Shown piece after piece: positions 39,189-51,195 of a DNA stretch of 64,000 nt. The notes beneath the pieces were generated by a model, which worked only from the letters and a program-made list of their open reading frames with translations, made no database searches and was not told the origin of the DNA. The translations under genes and the position numbers were made by a program. The DNA lies in contig NW_027182880.1 of assembly GCF_041146395.1 (NCBI RefSeq), forward strand, positions 295,001 to 359,000. The letters are read 5' to 3'. The stretch comes from Eulemur rufifrons. Lineage: Eukaryota > Chordata > Mammalia > Primates > Lemuridae. Each line of letters opens with the position of its first letter. The first letter of the stretch is position 1.

Positions 39189-39376
39189 AGGGCACAGGAC
39201 CTGGTTAATCTACAGTGAGAGGGGTGTGGTCGGAGTCACCACGAAAGCACAACATCATTCCCTGGGCCTTGGTAGAGGACCTACATGCAGGACTCAGGCG
39301 GAGCCTCATCTCACACATGGCATGGCTGTATTGTAGGCTTGCTTCACTCTGGAAATGGAATTAGTGTGAGAATTAG
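39189..39376 (+). repeat. Core B
   Basis: It starts at AGGGCACAGGACCTGG and ends at GTGTGAGAATTAG, with GGTAGAGGACCTACATGCAG in place of GGGACAGGACCTCC. Confidence 0.86.
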
Positions 39377-40140
39377 GGATAGGTTTGGGGTCAGGTGTTT
39401 CGAGTTAGGGATTAGGTTTCGAGTCAGGGTCAGGTGCTAGGGATTAGTGGTTAGGGTTAGAGTTAGTGTTAGGGCTTAGGTGTTAAGTCTGGGTTCGGGG
39501 GCCAGGATTAGGTTTAGGGTTGGGGTTAGCGTTAGGGTTAGGTGTTAGGGTTAAAGTTTAGGCTTAGAGTCAGGGTTAAGCGTTAGGGTGAGGCTTACCA
39601 TTTAGGGTTAAGGTTAGGGGGTTAGGGATAGGGTTAGGGTTAAGGGTTAGTTTTATAGTTCAGGTTTAAGGTTAGGATCAGGGGTTAGGGTTAGTGTTAA
39701 CTGTAGGTCAGTGTTGGGGTTAGATCTCTAGGCATTACGGTATAGGTTAGGGGTAGAGTTAAGTAGGGTTATGTTTAATGGTTAGGATTGGGATTAGCGT
39801 GAAGGGTTAGGGTTAAGGTTTAGGGGTTATGACTAAGTATCAATGGTTAGGGTTACTTTTAGGTGTAGGGTTAGGGTAAGTGTTTAGGGTTAGTGTTAGT
39901 GTTGTTGGTAGGATTAAGGTTAGGGTTGGCGTTTCTGAATTAGGGATTAGGTGTTACGGTTATGGCTAGGAGTTAGGGTTAGAATTACGCTATAGGGCTT
40001 GTTCTCAGGGTGTCATGCATTATCGTTAATATAAGGGGTTAAAGTTAGGGTTACGGTGAGGTTTACGTGTTAAGGTGGACAGTAGGATCAGGGTCAGGTG
40101 TTATGTTTCGGGTTAGGGTTATGGGTGAGGGGTAGGGTTT

Positions 40141-40345
40141 GTGCTTAGGGCACAGGCCCTGTATGCACTAGGAGGCGAAGTTAGGGGTCTGTGATGGTCG
40201 CTGGGAACCCACTCTATCGTACGCAGTGTATGGGCCTCTGGGTTTCATGCAGGACACTGTGGCAGAGCGGGCTTTCATGCACGGCTTAGTAGGATTGTAG
40301 GCTTTCAAAACTCTGAGAAAGCAAGAAGTCTGAGAGTTAGATTTA
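40141..40345 (+). repeat. Core A'
   Basis: It begins TGCTTAGGGCACAGGCCC and has CACTAGGAGGCGAAG. The middle reads GCAGAGCGGGCTTTCATGC, a subtype also seen in the A' cores of the inverted arm. Confidence 0.85.
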
Positions 40346-40667
40346 GAGTTAGTATTATGGTATGGTTTAGGGATGAGGATTAGTGATAGGGTGAGGGCTT
40401 AGGGTTAGGGGTTAGGGTTAGGGTTAGGGTTGTTGGTAGGGTGAAGGTTAGGGTTGGCATTTGAGAATTAAGGATGAGGTGTTACGGTTATGGCTAGGGG
40501 TTAGGATTAGAATTATGGGATAGGGCTCCTTCTCAGTGTGTTATGCATTAACGTTAAGATAAGGGGATAAGTTAGTGTTACGGGGAGGTTTATGTTTTAA
40601 GGTGAGCAATAGGATCAGGGTCAGGTGCTATGTTCAGGGTGAGGGTTATCTGTTAGGGGTAGTGTTT

Positions 40668-40865
40668 ATATTTAGCGTACAGGCTCTGTCTGCACTGGGC
40701 GGGGGGCTGGGGTTACGGGGATGGGATTTCCCCGGGAACCCACTCTAGGTATGGGCTCCTGGTTTCATGCAAGAGAGAGCTGCAGAGCCCCCTTTTACTC
40801 ATGGCATGGGAGGATTTTAGGCTTTCTAAACTCTAAGAAAGCAAGAAGTCCGAGAATTAGATTTA
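40668..40865 (+). repeat. Core A'' (third variant)
   Basis: It has CTGTCTGCACTGGGCGGGG and TTTTACTCATGGCATGGG, followed by ATTTAGGGGTAGG. It lacks about 15 bp around the CACTCTA to GGTATGGGC stretch. It lies 527 bp after A', as the A'/A'' pairs do on the opposite arm. Confidence 0.84.
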
Positions 40866-41841
40866 GGGGTAGGATTATGATAATGTTTAGGGTTAGGGTT
40901 AGTGTTAAAGTGGGGTCTTAGGGTTAGGGGTTAGCGTTAGAGGTTAGTGTTAGGTTTAACAGTTACAGTTAGGTTTATGGTTAAGTTTGAGGGTTAGGGT
41001 TAAGGTTTGGGTTTAGCGTTTGACACACGGTTAGGCTTCAGTGTTAGCTTTATGGTTAAAGATTAGGATTAGGGTTAGTGTGAGGGTTAATGGTAAGGGT
41101 CAAGATTAAGGGTTAGGGTTGGGGTTAGGGTTAGGTTTAGGGTTAGGGGTTAGGGTTAGGCTTAGGGTTAAGGGATAGGATTAGGGTTAAGTGTTGGGCT
41201 TATGGTTAGGGTTAAAGTTTAGTGTTAGGGTTAATGTTTAGTGTTATGGTCCAGTTTAAGTGTTAGGGTGAGGGTTAACAGTTAGGATTAGGCTTAGGGA
41301 TTAGGGATATAGTGAAGGATCAGTGTTAGGGTTAGGTTTAGGGTTCAGGGTTAGGGTTAGCTTTAGGGGTTATGGTTAGTGTTAGGTGTTAGGTTAGTGT
41401 CAGGGTTAGGTCTAGTCGTGAGGGTAAGGTTTAGGGTTAGCTTTAAGAGCTAGGGTTAGGTTTAATGGTTAGGATTAGGATTACGGTTAAGGGTTAGGGT
41501 AATGCGTAGGGATTAGGGTGACGGTGAAGGGTTAGGGCTTTTGTTAGGCATAGCGTTGGGGTTAGAACTAAGGGTTCCTGTCAGTGTTAGGGTTGTAGGC
41601 AGCGTTACGGTTAGGCTTAGCGGTTGAGAATTAGGGTTAGGGATTAGGTGTTACAGTTATGACTAGGAGATAGGGTTAGAATTATTGGATAGGGGATGTT
41701 CTCAGGGAATGGGTTATGCATTAACGTTAGGATAAGAGGTTAAAGTTAGGCTCACGGTGAGGTTTACGTGTTAAGGGGAGAAATAGGAACAGGGTTAGGT
41801 GCTATGTTCAGGGTTAGGGTTATCTGTTAAAGGTATTGTTT

Positions 41842-42049
41842 ATGCTTAGCGCACGGGCCCTGTCTACATTAAGCTGGGGCGAGGTTAGGGGGCTGGGATT
41901 GTCACCGGGAACCCACTGTATCAGACTCTGGGTATGGGCCCGTGGTTTTCATGCAGGACACAGTGGTAGAGCCTCCTTTCCCACATGGCATGGGAGGATT
42001 GCAGGCTTTCTAAACTCTAAGAAAGCAAGAAGTCTGAGAATTAGATTTA
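41842..42049 (+). repeat. Core A (diverged)
   Basis: It resembles the core at 38461 (AAGCTGGGG, CCCACATGGCATGGG), so the two are sister copies about 3.38 kb apart. Confidence 0.86.
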
Positions 42050-42569
42050 GGGTTAGGATTATGGTTAGGGTTCAGGATGAAGTGTAGTGTTATGGTGAGG
42101 GGATAGGGTTACAGATTAGGGTTACGGTTTAAGGTTACTGTTAGGTTTAATGGTTACAGTTCGTTTTAGGGTTGAGGTTTGTGGATAGGGTTAAGATGAG
42201 GGGTTAGGGTTTGGTACAGGGTTAGGGTTGTGTTAGGTTTAGGGTTGAAGATTAGGATTAGGGTTAGGATTAAAGGTTAGCATGAGAGTTAACGGTTAAG
42301 GTTAAGGTTAAGGGATAGGGTTAGGGTTTAGGTTCAGGGTTAAGGGTTAGGGTTAGTTTTAGGGTTAGAGTTATGTGTTAGGATTTGTGTTAGAGGTTAT
42401 GGTTAGGTTTACTGTTCACGGTTAGGGTTACGTTTAGGGTTTAGCATTAGGGATAGGGATTAGGTTTAGGGTAAGTGTTTGGAGTTAGTGTTGGGCTTTA
42501 GGCTCGGGGCTTAGGTTCAGGGTCAGGGGTTAGGGTTGGTGGTAGGGCTTAGACTTAGCGGTCAGTTTA

Positions 42570-42757
42570 AGGGCACTGGACCTGGTTAATCTACGGTGAC
42601 AGGGGTGTGGTCGGAGTCACCACGAAAGCACAACATCATTCCCTGGGCCTTGGGACAAAACCTACATGCAGGACTCAGGCGGAGCCTCATCTCACACATG
42701 GCATGGCTGTATTGTAGGCTTGCTTCACTCTGGGAATGGAATTAGTGTGAGAATTAG
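42570..42757 (+). repeat. Core B
   Basis: It reads AGGGCACTGGACCTGG and GGGACAAAACCTACATGC, and is otherwise close to the copy at 39189. Confidence 0.86.
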
Positions 42758-43518
42758 GGTTAGGTTTGGGTTTAGGGGTTTCGAGTTAGGGGTTAGGTTT
42801 CGAGTCAGGGTCAGGTGCTAGGGATTAGTGGTTAGGGTTAGAGTTTGTGTTAGGGCTTAGGTGTTAAGTCTGGGTTAGGGGGCCAGGGTTAGGTTTAGGG
42901 TTGTGGTTAGCGTTAGGGTTAGGGGTTAGGGTTAAGGGATAGGGTTAGAGTTCAGGGTTAATGTTAGGGTGAGGCTTAACAGTTAGGGTTAGGGTTAGGG
43001 GGTTAGGGATAGGGTTAGGGTTAAGGGTTAGGTTTATGGTTCAGCTTTAAGGTTAGGATTCGGGGTTAGGATTAGTGTTAACTGTAGGTCAGTGTTGGGG
43101 TTAGATATCTAGGCATTAGGGTAGAGGTTAGCGGTAGGGTTAAGTAGGGTTATGTTTAATGGTTAGGATTGGGATTAGCGTGAAGGGTTAGGGTTAAGGT
43201 TTAGGGGTTATGACTAAGGATCAATGGTTAGGGTTATTTTTAGGCGTAGGGTTAGGGTAAGGGTTTAGGGTTAGGGTTAGGGTTGTTGGTAGGGTGAAGG
43301 TAGGGTTGGCATTTTAGAATTAGGGATGAGGTGTTAGGGTTATGGCTGGGGATTAGATTTAGAATTATGGGATAGGGCTTCTTCTCAGGGTGTTATACAT
43401 TAATGTTAAGATAAGGGGATAAGTTAGGGTTTCGGAGAGGTTTATGTTTTAAGGTGAGCAATAGGTTCAGGGTCAGGTTTTATATTGAGGGTGAGGGTTA
43501 TCTGTTAGGGATAGTGTT

Positions 43519-43729
43519 TATACTTAGCGTACGGTCCCTGTCTGCACTGGGTGGGGGGCGGGGGTTAGAGGGATGGGATTGTCCCCGGGAACGCACTCTA
43601 TCATACGCTGGGTATGGGCTCCTGGGTTTCATGCAGGACACAGTGGAAGAGCCCCCTTTTACTCATGGCATGGGAGGATTGTAGGCTTTCTTAACTCTGA
43701 GAAAGCAAGAAGTCTGAGAATTAGATTTA
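43519..43729 (+). repeat. Core A''
   Basis: It has CTGTCTGCACTGGGTGGGG and TTTTACTCATGGCATGGG. It is complete, unlike the copy at 40668. Confidence 0.86.
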
Positions 43730-44238
43730 GGGGTAGGATTATGGTAATGTTTAGAGAGGAAGATTAGTGTTAGGGTGGCCTCTGAGGGTTAGGGGTTAGC
43801 GTTAAAGGTTAGTGTTATTTTTAATAGTTACAGTTACGTTTACGGTTAAGTTTCAGGGTTAGGGTTAAGGTTTGGTTTTAGCGTTTGGCACAGGGTTAGG
43901 CTTCAGTGTTAGGTTTATGGTTAAAGATTAGGATTAGGGTTAGGGTTAAGGGTTAGTGTGAGGGTTAATGGTAAGGGTCAAGATTAAGTGTTACGGTTGG
44001 GGTTAGGGTTAGGAATAAGGCTTCGTGTAACGTTTAGGGTTAGAGTTAAGTGTTATGGTTATGGCTAGAGGTTAGGGTTAGGTTTAGGGTTCATGGTTAG
44101 GGTTACATTTAGGGGTTCGGATTACGGGTTAAGTTTAGGGTGAGTGTTTAGTGTTACTGTTGGGCGTTAGGATAAGGGCCGAGGTTTAGGGTTAGGATTT
44201 AGGTTTAGTGTTAGGGCTTAGATTTAGTGGTTAGTTTA

Positions 44239-44425
44239 AGGGCACATGCTCTGTTTAATCTATGGTGGGAAGGATGCAGACTGGGTCGCCTCAACACCAC
44301 ACCATCGTACCTGGGCCTCGGGCCCAGACCTACATGCAGGACTCAGGCAGAGCCTCTTCTCACTCGTGGCATGGCTCTATTGTAGGCTTGGTCAACTCTG
44401 AGAACGGAGGAAGTGTGAGAATTAG
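44239..44425 (+). repeat. Core B (diverged subtype)
   Basis: It reads CACCACACCATCGTACCTGG and CAGAGCCTCTTCTCACTCG. Its 3' part (TTGTAGGCTTGGTCAACTC, GGAGGAAGTGTGAGAATTAG) comes close to the 93-bp satellite at the right end of the window. Confidence 0.84.
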
Positions 44426-45235
44426 GGTTATGGTTAGGGTTATGTGTTTAGTGTTAGAGGTTATGGTTTGAGTGAAGTTTAGCTGTTAGGAATTAGAAGT
44501 TAGGATTAGTGTGTCAGGGGTTAGGTGTTAGGTTTTTGTAAGGGGCTAGCGTTAGATTTAGGGTTAGGGTTAATGTTCGGGCGGGTTAGGGGTCAGCCTT
44601 AGGGTTAGGCTTACGAGATAGGATTAAGGTAAAGGGTGAAGGCTTAAGATTAGCAGTAAGGGTTAAGGTTAGGGTTAAGGGTTAGGGTTTCGGTCCAAGT
44701 TAAGGGTGAGAGTGAGGGTTAACAGTTGCGATTAGGGTAATGGTTTAGGGATAGTAATAGGTTTAAGGGATAGGGTTAGGGTTAGGTTTAGGGTTCGGGG
44801 TTAGGGTTAGCATTAGCGGTTAGGGTTAGGGTTAGGGGTTAGGGTTACAGTTAGGGTTAGGTCTAGGCATTATGGTAATGGTTCGTGTTAGGGTTAAGAA
44901 TTAGGGTTAGGTTTAATTGTTAGGATTATGATCAGTGTAATGGTTAGGGTTAGGGTTAGCGGTTAGAGTTAGGGTTAGTGTTAGGGTTGTTTGTAGGGTG
45001 AAGGTAATGTTTAACAGTTGAGAATTAAGGTTAGGGATTAGGTGTTACGGTTATGCTAGGAGTTAGGCTTAGAATTAAGGGATAGGGTTTGTTCTTAGGG
45101 TAAGTGTTATTCAATAACATCAGGATAGGGGATTAAAGTTAGGGTTACAGTGAGGTTTACGTGTTAAGGTGAACAATAACATCAGGGTTAGGTGTTATGT
45201 TCAGGGTTAGGGTTATGGGTGAGGTGCAGGGTTTT

Positions 45236-45439
45236 TGCTTAGGGCATAGGCCCTGTCAGCACTAGCAGGGGGAGTTAGGGGGCCGTGATTGTCCCCAGGA
45301 ACCCACTCTATTGTACACAGAGTATGGGCTCCTGGGTTTCATGCAGGACACTGTGGTAGAGCCAGCTTTCACGCATGGCTTTGGAGAATTGTAGGCTTTT
45401 AAAACTCTGAGATAGCAAGAAGTCTGAGAATTAGATTTA
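45236..45439 (+). repeat. Core A'
   Basis: It reads TGCTTAGGGCATAGGCCC and GGTAGAGCCAGCTTTCACGC. It has lost the CTAGGAGGC spacing (CACTAGCAGGGGGAG). Confidence 0.83.
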
Positions 45440-46317
45440 GGGTTAGGATTATGGTTAGAGTTAGGAATGAAGATTAGTCAGGGAGAGGGCTTAGGGTTAG
45501 GGCTTAAGCTTCGAGTGAGGATTAGGGGTTAGGGAGTAGGTGTTGGGTTTAGTGATAGGGTTAGGGTTTAGGGGTTAGGGTTGGGTTAGGGGCTAGGGTT
45601 AGATTTATGGTGGGGTTATGGTTAGCATTAGGGGTTAGGGTTAGGGTTAAGGGATAGGATAAGGGTTAAGCGTTAAGGCTTAGGGTTAGCGTTAAGTGTT
45701 AGGTTTAGTTTTAAGGGTTAGGGTTACAGTTCGAGTTAAGGGTTAGTGTGGGGTTAACAGTTAGGGCTAGGCTTATGGCTTAAGGATAGAGTTAGGTTTA
45801 AGGCTTAGGATTAGGGTTCAGTGTTAGGGTTAGCATTAGGGATTAGGGTTAGAGTTAGGGGTTACGTTTACTCTTAGGGTTAGGTCTAGGCGTTAGGGTA
45901 CGTGTTAGTGTTAGGCTTAAGAGTTAGGGTTAGGTTTAATTGTTAGGATTAGGATCAAGGTTAAGGGTTAGGGTTAAGGTTAGGGGTTAGGGTTAAGTGT
46001 CAAGTGTTACGGTTATTTTTAGGTGTACGGTTAGGGTTAGCGGTTAGGGTTAGGGTTAGTGTTAGGGTTGTTTGTAGGGGTAAGGTAATGTTTAGCAGTT
46101 TTGAATTAGCCTTAGGGATTAGGTGTTATAATTGTGGCTAGGAGTTAGGGTTAGAATTAAGGGATAGGGGTTGTTCTTAGGGTAAGTCTTATGCATTAAC
46201 GTTAGGATAACGGGTTCAAGTTAGAGTTATGGTGAGGTTGATGTGTTAAGGTGAGCAATAGTATCAGGGTGAGCTGTGATGTTCAGGGTTAGGGTTATGG
46301 GTGAGGGGTAGTGTTTA

Positions 46318-46519
46318 TGCTTATATCACGAGCCCTCCCTGCTCTAGGAGGGGGCTTAGGGGGCTGGGGTAGATGCCAGAAGCCACTCTATCATATGCTG
46401 GGTATGGGCCCCCTGGTTTCATGCCGGACACAGTGGCCGAGCCTCCTTCTACACATGGCATGGGAGGATTGTAGGCTTTGTAAACTCTGAGAAAGCAAGA
46501 AGTCTAAGAATTAAATTTA
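46318..46519 (+). repeat. Core A (strongly diverged)
   Basis: Its 5' half is eroded (CTTATATCACGAGCCCTCCC), and it has CATGCCGGACACAGTGGCC. The 3' half GGATTGTAGGCTTTGTAAAC to GAATTAAATTTA is still clear. Confidence 0.82.
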
Positions 46520-47035
46520 GGGCTAGGATTAGGGTTAGGGTTAGCAATATAGGTTACTGTTATGGTGAGGGCTTAGGGTTAGGGGTTTCGGTTAGGGTCA
46601 GGGTTAAAGGTTAGTGTTAGGTTTAACAGTTACAGTTAGGTTTAGGGTTAAGCTTTAAGGTTTACGGTTAGGGTTAAGATTAGGGGTTAGGTTTTGGTAC
46701 AGGGTAAGGGTTAAGTGCTAGGGTTAGGGTTAAAGATTAGGATTAGGGTTAGGGTTAAGGTTTAGTGTGAGGGTTAACGGTTAGGGTTAAGGTTAAGTGT
46801 TAGGGTTATGGGTTAGGGTTAGGGTTAAGTGTTCATGTTAGGTTTAGGGTTAGAGTTAAGTGTTATGGTTAGGGTTAGGGGTTTGGGTTAGGTTTAGGGT
46901 TCATGGTTAAGGTTACATTTAGGGGTTAGGTTTAGGGTAAGCGTTTAGTGTTAGTGTTGGGCATTAGGGTCAGGGCTTAGGTTTAGGGTTAGGGGTTAGG
47001 GTCAGTGTTTGGGCTTTGATTTAGCGGTTAGTTTA

Positions 47036-47223
47036 AGGGTACAGGACCTGTGTAATCTATGGTGAGAAGGGTGCAGAATGTTTCCATGCGGCACCACACC
47101 ATCGGATCCTGGGCCTTTGGCCCAGACCTACTTGCAGGACTCATGCAGAAACTCTACTCACGCATTGCATGGTTGTATTTTAAGCTTGGTTAACTCTGAG
47201 AATGGAAGTAGTGTGAGAAATAG
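47036..47223 (+). repeat. Core B (diverged subtype)
   Basis: It reads AGGGTACAGGACCTGTG, GCGGCACCACACCATCGG and TTTTAAGCTTGGTTAACTC. It groups with the copy at 44239 and with the inverted copies at 49270 and 50769. Confidence 0.83.
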
Positions 47224-48133
47224 GGTTATGGTTAGGGTTAAGGGTTTGGTGTTAGGGGTTAGGGTTCAAGTGAGGTTTAGTGGTTAGGGACTAGGATTTA
47301 GGGTTAGTGTTAGGGTTAGGGGTTAGGGGTTAGGGGTTAGTTTTGCGTTAGGGGCTAGGGTTAGATTTATGGTTGGGGTTAGTGTTAGGGTTAGGATTAG
47401 GCATCAGGGTTAGTGTTAGGGTTAAAGGATAGGATTGGGGTTAAGTGTTAAGGCTTAGGGTTTGTGTTAAGTGTTAGGGTTGGGGTTTAGGCTTAGGGTT
47501 ACGGTTCGAGTTAAGCTCTAGGGTGAGGGTTAAAGATTAGGCTTAGGATTATTGGTTAGGGATAGAGTTATGTTTAAGGGTTAGGGATAGGGTTAGGTTT
47601 AGGGTTCAGTGTTAGGGTTAGCATTAGGGGTTAGGGTTAGGGGTTAGGCGTAGTGATGTATTAAGGGCTATGGTTAGAATTAGGATTGGGGTTAGTGTTA
47701 GGTTTAGGGTTAGGGGTTAGGTTTAGGGTTAAGGGATAGGATTATGGTTAAGGGTTGGGCGTAGGTTTAGGGTTAAAATTTAGTGTTAGGGTTAAGATTT
47801 AGTGTTAGGGTCCGGTTTAAGGGTTAGGGTGAGGGTTAACGGTTAGGGTTAGGGTTAGGGGTTAGGGATATAGTTAGTATTAAGTGTTAGGGTTAGGTTT
47901 AGGGTTCAGGGTTAGGGTTAGCTTTAGGGGTTATGATTAGGGTTAGGTGTTAGTTTAGTGTTAGTGTTAGGTCTAGGCGTCAGGGTAAGGTTTAGGGTTA
48001 GGGTTAAGAGCTAAGGTTGGGTTTAGTGGTTAGGATTAGGATTAGGGTTAGGAGTTAGGGTAAAGGGTCAAGGGTTAGCATTATTTTTAGCCATAGCTTT
48101 GGCGTTAGGAGTAAGGGTTAGGTTCAGTGTTAG

Positions 48134-48150
48134 GGTAACAGTAGGTTACC
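48134..48150 (+). repeat. Short hairpin in a GTAAC-rich patch
   Basis: GGTAAC and GTTACC flank a 5-nt loop. The patch goes on with further GTAAC/GTTAC words to ~48175. This local text is not found at the equivalent place in other units. Confidence 0.55.
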
Positions 48151-48407
48151 GTAACAGTAACTACGTAGGGTAACAGTTAGTGTTAGTGGTTTAGAATTAG
48201 GGTTAGGGATTAGTTGTTACAGTTATGACTAGGAGATAGGGTTAGAATTATGGGATAGGGGTTATTCTCAGGGTAAGTGTTATGCATTAACGTTAGGATA
48301 AGAGGTTAAAGTTCAGGTTACAGTGAGGTTTACATTCTAAGGTGAGCAATAGAATCAGGGTTAAACGTTATTTTCAGGGTTAGAGTTTTGGGTGAGGTGT
48401 AGAGTTT

Positions 48408-48617
48408 ATGCTTAGGACACCGGCCTTGTCTGCATTAGGCGGGGGGCGGGAGTTAGGGGGCTGGGATTGTCACCAGGAACCCACTCTATCGTACTCTGGT
48501 TATGGGCCCCAGCGGTTCATTCAGGACACAGTGGAAGAGCCTCCTTTCACGCATGGAATGGGAGGATTGTAGGCTTTCTAAACTCTAAGAAAGCAAGAAG
48601 ACTGAGAATTAGATTTA
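48408..48617 (+). repeat. Core A (last + strand copy)
   Basis: It reads GGCCTTGTCTGCATTAGGC and GGGGGGCGGGAG, and its 3' part is typical. This is the last full core before the orientation switch. Confidence 0.86.
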
Positions 48618-49137
48618 GGGTTAGGGTTAGGGTTCGGGTTAAGGATCAAGGTTAGTGTTAGGGTGAAGGCTTAGAGTTAGGGGTTACGGGTAGCGTTACA
48701 GGTTACTCTTAGTTTTAACCGTTACAGTTAGGTTCAGGGTTAAGGTTTACGGTTAGGTTTAAGGTTAGGGTTTAGGGTTTGGTACAGGATTAGGGTTAAA
48801 TATTAGGTTTAGGGTTAAAGATTACGATTAATGTTAGGTTTAAAGGTTACTGTGAGGGTTAACAGTCAGGGTTAAAGTTAAGAGTTAGGGTTAGGGTTAG
48901 TGTTAGGATTAAGGGTTCATGTTAGGTTTAGGGTTAGAGTTAAGTGCTATGGTTAGCGCTCGAGGTTAGGGTTAGGTTTAGGGTTCACAGTTAGGGTTAT
49001 GTTTAGGGGTTAGCATTAGGGTTAGGGATTAGCTTTAGGGTAAGAGTTTAGAGTTAGTGTTGGGCTTTAGGCTCAGGGCTTAGGTTTAGGGTCAGAGGTT
49101 AGGGTTGATGTTAGGGCTTAGATTTAGCGGTTAGTTT

Positions 49138-49174
49138 AAGGGCACAGGACCTGTTTATTCTACAGTGAGAGGGG
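49138..49174 (+). repeat. Truncated core B (first ~37 bp only)
   Basis: AAGGGCACAGGACCTG and TACAGTGAGAGGGG are the start of core B. The text then jumps straight into TTAGGG repeats, so about 150 bp of core is missing. The same stretch appears inverted at about 49424-49462. Confidence 0.85.
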
Positions 49175-49276
49175 TTAGGGTTAGGGTTAGGGTTGGCGTA
49201 AGGGTTACGGTTAGATTTAACCTTGGGGTTAGTGTTAGGGTTAGGGGTTAAAAACTCCTACAGCCAGCCCTAACCC
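49175..49276. other. Head-to-head orientation switch, TTAGGG to CCCTAA
   Basis: The G-rich text has three perfect hexamers starting at 49175 and a last TTAGGGG at 49241-49247. A 17-bp non-telomeric spacer (49251-49267) follows, and then CCCTAACCC at 49268-49276 begins the C-rich text. From here to 60,680 every core is on the minus strand. The order 5'-(TTAGGG)n-(CCCTAA)m-3' is the arrangement expected when two chromosome ends are joined, and also of any head-to-head inversion. A small inverted repeat, GGTTA/TAACC, lies at 49209-49222 just before the switch. Confidence 0.85.
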
Positions 49277-49462
49277 GATTTCTCACACTTCTTCCATTCT
49301 CAGAGTTAACCAAGCCTACAATACAGCCATGTCATGCGTGAGAAGAGGCTCCACCTGAGCCCTGTATGTAGGTCTTGGCCCAAGGCCCAGCGTATGGTGG
49401 TGTCGTGTCGCAGCGACCCTGTGCACCACTCTCACCATAGATTAAACAGGTCCTGTGCCCTT
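49270..49462 (-). repeat. Core B (first copy of inverted arm)
   Basis: It is complete on the minus strand, from AGGGCACAGGACCTGT to GTGTGAGAAATCGGG. It belongs to the subtype with TAGGCTTGGTTAACTC, as at 47036. Its outer end overlaps the orientation switch. Confidence 0.86.
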
Positions 49463-49787
49463 AAACTAACCGCTAAATCTCAGCCCGAACACTAATCCTA
49501 ACCCCTAACCCGAAAAGTTATCCTTAACCCTGACTGTTAACACTCAAACTAACCCTTAACTCTAACCCTAGTCATGATCTTTAACCCTAACCCTAACACT
49601 TAACCCTAACCCTGTACCAAACCGTAACCCCTAAGCTTAACCCTAACCCTAAACCTAAACCCTAAGTCTAACTGTAACTGTTAAACCTAACAGTAACTTT
49701 TAACCCTAAAACTAACCTTATCCCCTTACCCGAAGCCCTCACCCTAAGATTAAACTTCATCCCTAACCATAACGATAATCCTAACCC

Positions 49788-49991
49788 TAAATCTAATTCT
49801 CAGACTTCTTACTTTCTTAGAGATTGGAAAGCTTACAATCCTCCTTTACCATGCGTGAAATCAGGCTCTGCCAGAGTGTCCTACAAGAAACCCATGGGCC
49901 CATACCCTGCATACGATAGAGTGGGTTTCTGGTGACAATCGCATCCCCCTCAATCCCACTCCTAGGGCACACAGGGCCCATACCCTAAGCA
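49788..49991 (-). repeat. Core A (diverged)
   Basis: The minus strand carries ATTGTAAGCTTTCCAATCTC and TAAGAAGTCTGAGAATTAG. Its 5' part is eroded (GGGCCCTGTGTGCCCTAGG). Confidence 0.82.
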
Positions 49992-50768
49992 AAACCCTAC
50001 CCCTCACTCATAATTCTAACCCTGATCCTATTGCTCACCTTAACACATAAACCTCACCGTAAACCTAACTTTAACCACTTATTCTAACGTTAATGCATAA
50101 CACCTATGCTAAGAACAACCCCTATCACTTAATACTAACCCAAACTCCTAGCCATAACAGTAACCCCTAATCCCTAACCCTAATTCTAACCACTAAACAT
50201 TACCTTAACCCTACAAACAACCCTAATACTAACCCTAACCTTAAACGCTAACCCTAACCTTATCCCTAAACATAACCTTAAAAGTTTACCCTAAACCCTA
50301 ACCCTATCCCCTAACCCTAAGCCTAACCCTTAATTCTGATCCTAATCCTAACAATTAAACCTAACCCTAACACTAACCCTTACCTTAATGCCTAGACCTA
50401 ATCTTAGCAGTAAAAGTACCTCTAACCCTAACCCTAGACCTTAATCCTAACACTATCCCTAACTTATAACCCTAACTGTTAACCCTCATCCTAACCCTTA
50501 ACTCGGACCATAACCCTAACCCTTAACCCTAACCCATCCCTTAATGCTAACCCTAAGCCTTAACCCTTAACCCTAATCCTATCCCTTAACCCTAACCCTA
50601 ACCCCTAACCCTAACCCTACCCCAACCCTAAATCTAACCCTAGTCCCTAACCCAACCCTAACCGTTAACCCCTAATGCTAACATTAACCCTAACCCCTAA
50701 TCCCTAACCCCTAACCCTCACTCGAACACTAACCCCTAACCCCAAACACCTAACCCTAATCATAACCA

Positions 50769-50957
50769 TAATTCTCACACTTCCTCCATTCTCAGAGTTA
50801 GCCAAGCCTACAATAAAACCATGCCATGCGTGAGAAGAGGCTCTGCCTGAGACCTACATGTAGGTCTGGGCCCAAGGCCTAGGGTACGATGGTGTGGTGT
50901 GGCGATGACCCATTCCGCACACTTCTCACCATAGATTACACAGGTCCTGTGCCCTTA
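50769..50957 (-). repeat. Core B (diverged subtype)
   Basis: The minus strand has TTGTAGGCTTGGCTAACTC and GAATGGAGGAAGTGTGAG. It is similar to the copies at 44239 and 49270. Confidence 0.84.
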
Positions 50958-51195
50958 AAATAACCTCTAAATCTAAGCTCTAACACTAACTCTAACACTA
51001 ACCCCTAACCCTAAACTTAAGCCCTGACCCTAACGCCCAACACTAACATTAAACCCTTACCCTATTCCTAACCCATAACCCTACTGCCTAAACGTAACCC
51101 TAACGATGAACCCTACCCCTAACCCTAACCCCAAACCCTAAGCCCTCACCCTAACACTAATCTTCATCCCTAAACCGTGCCGTAATCCTAACCCG

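Larger units (their letters stand above)
36382..49174 (+). repeat. Diverged mosaic of telomere-like units with A, B, A' and A'' cores
   Basis: The same family continues on the + strand but with irregular core spacing and more substitutions per copy. The core order is A, A, B, A', A'', A, B, A'', B, A', A, B, A, then a truncated B. The text between cores is degenerate TTAGGG-type sequence with no gene-like content. Confidence 0.9.

Noticed and set aside
49138..49462. Perfect palindrome or simple assembly fold-back at the switch
   Set aside because: The arms differ in core subtype and spacing (524 versus 326 bp from the B prefix to the nearest core A) and a core is truncated on one side only, so the arms are not mirror images of one sequence.
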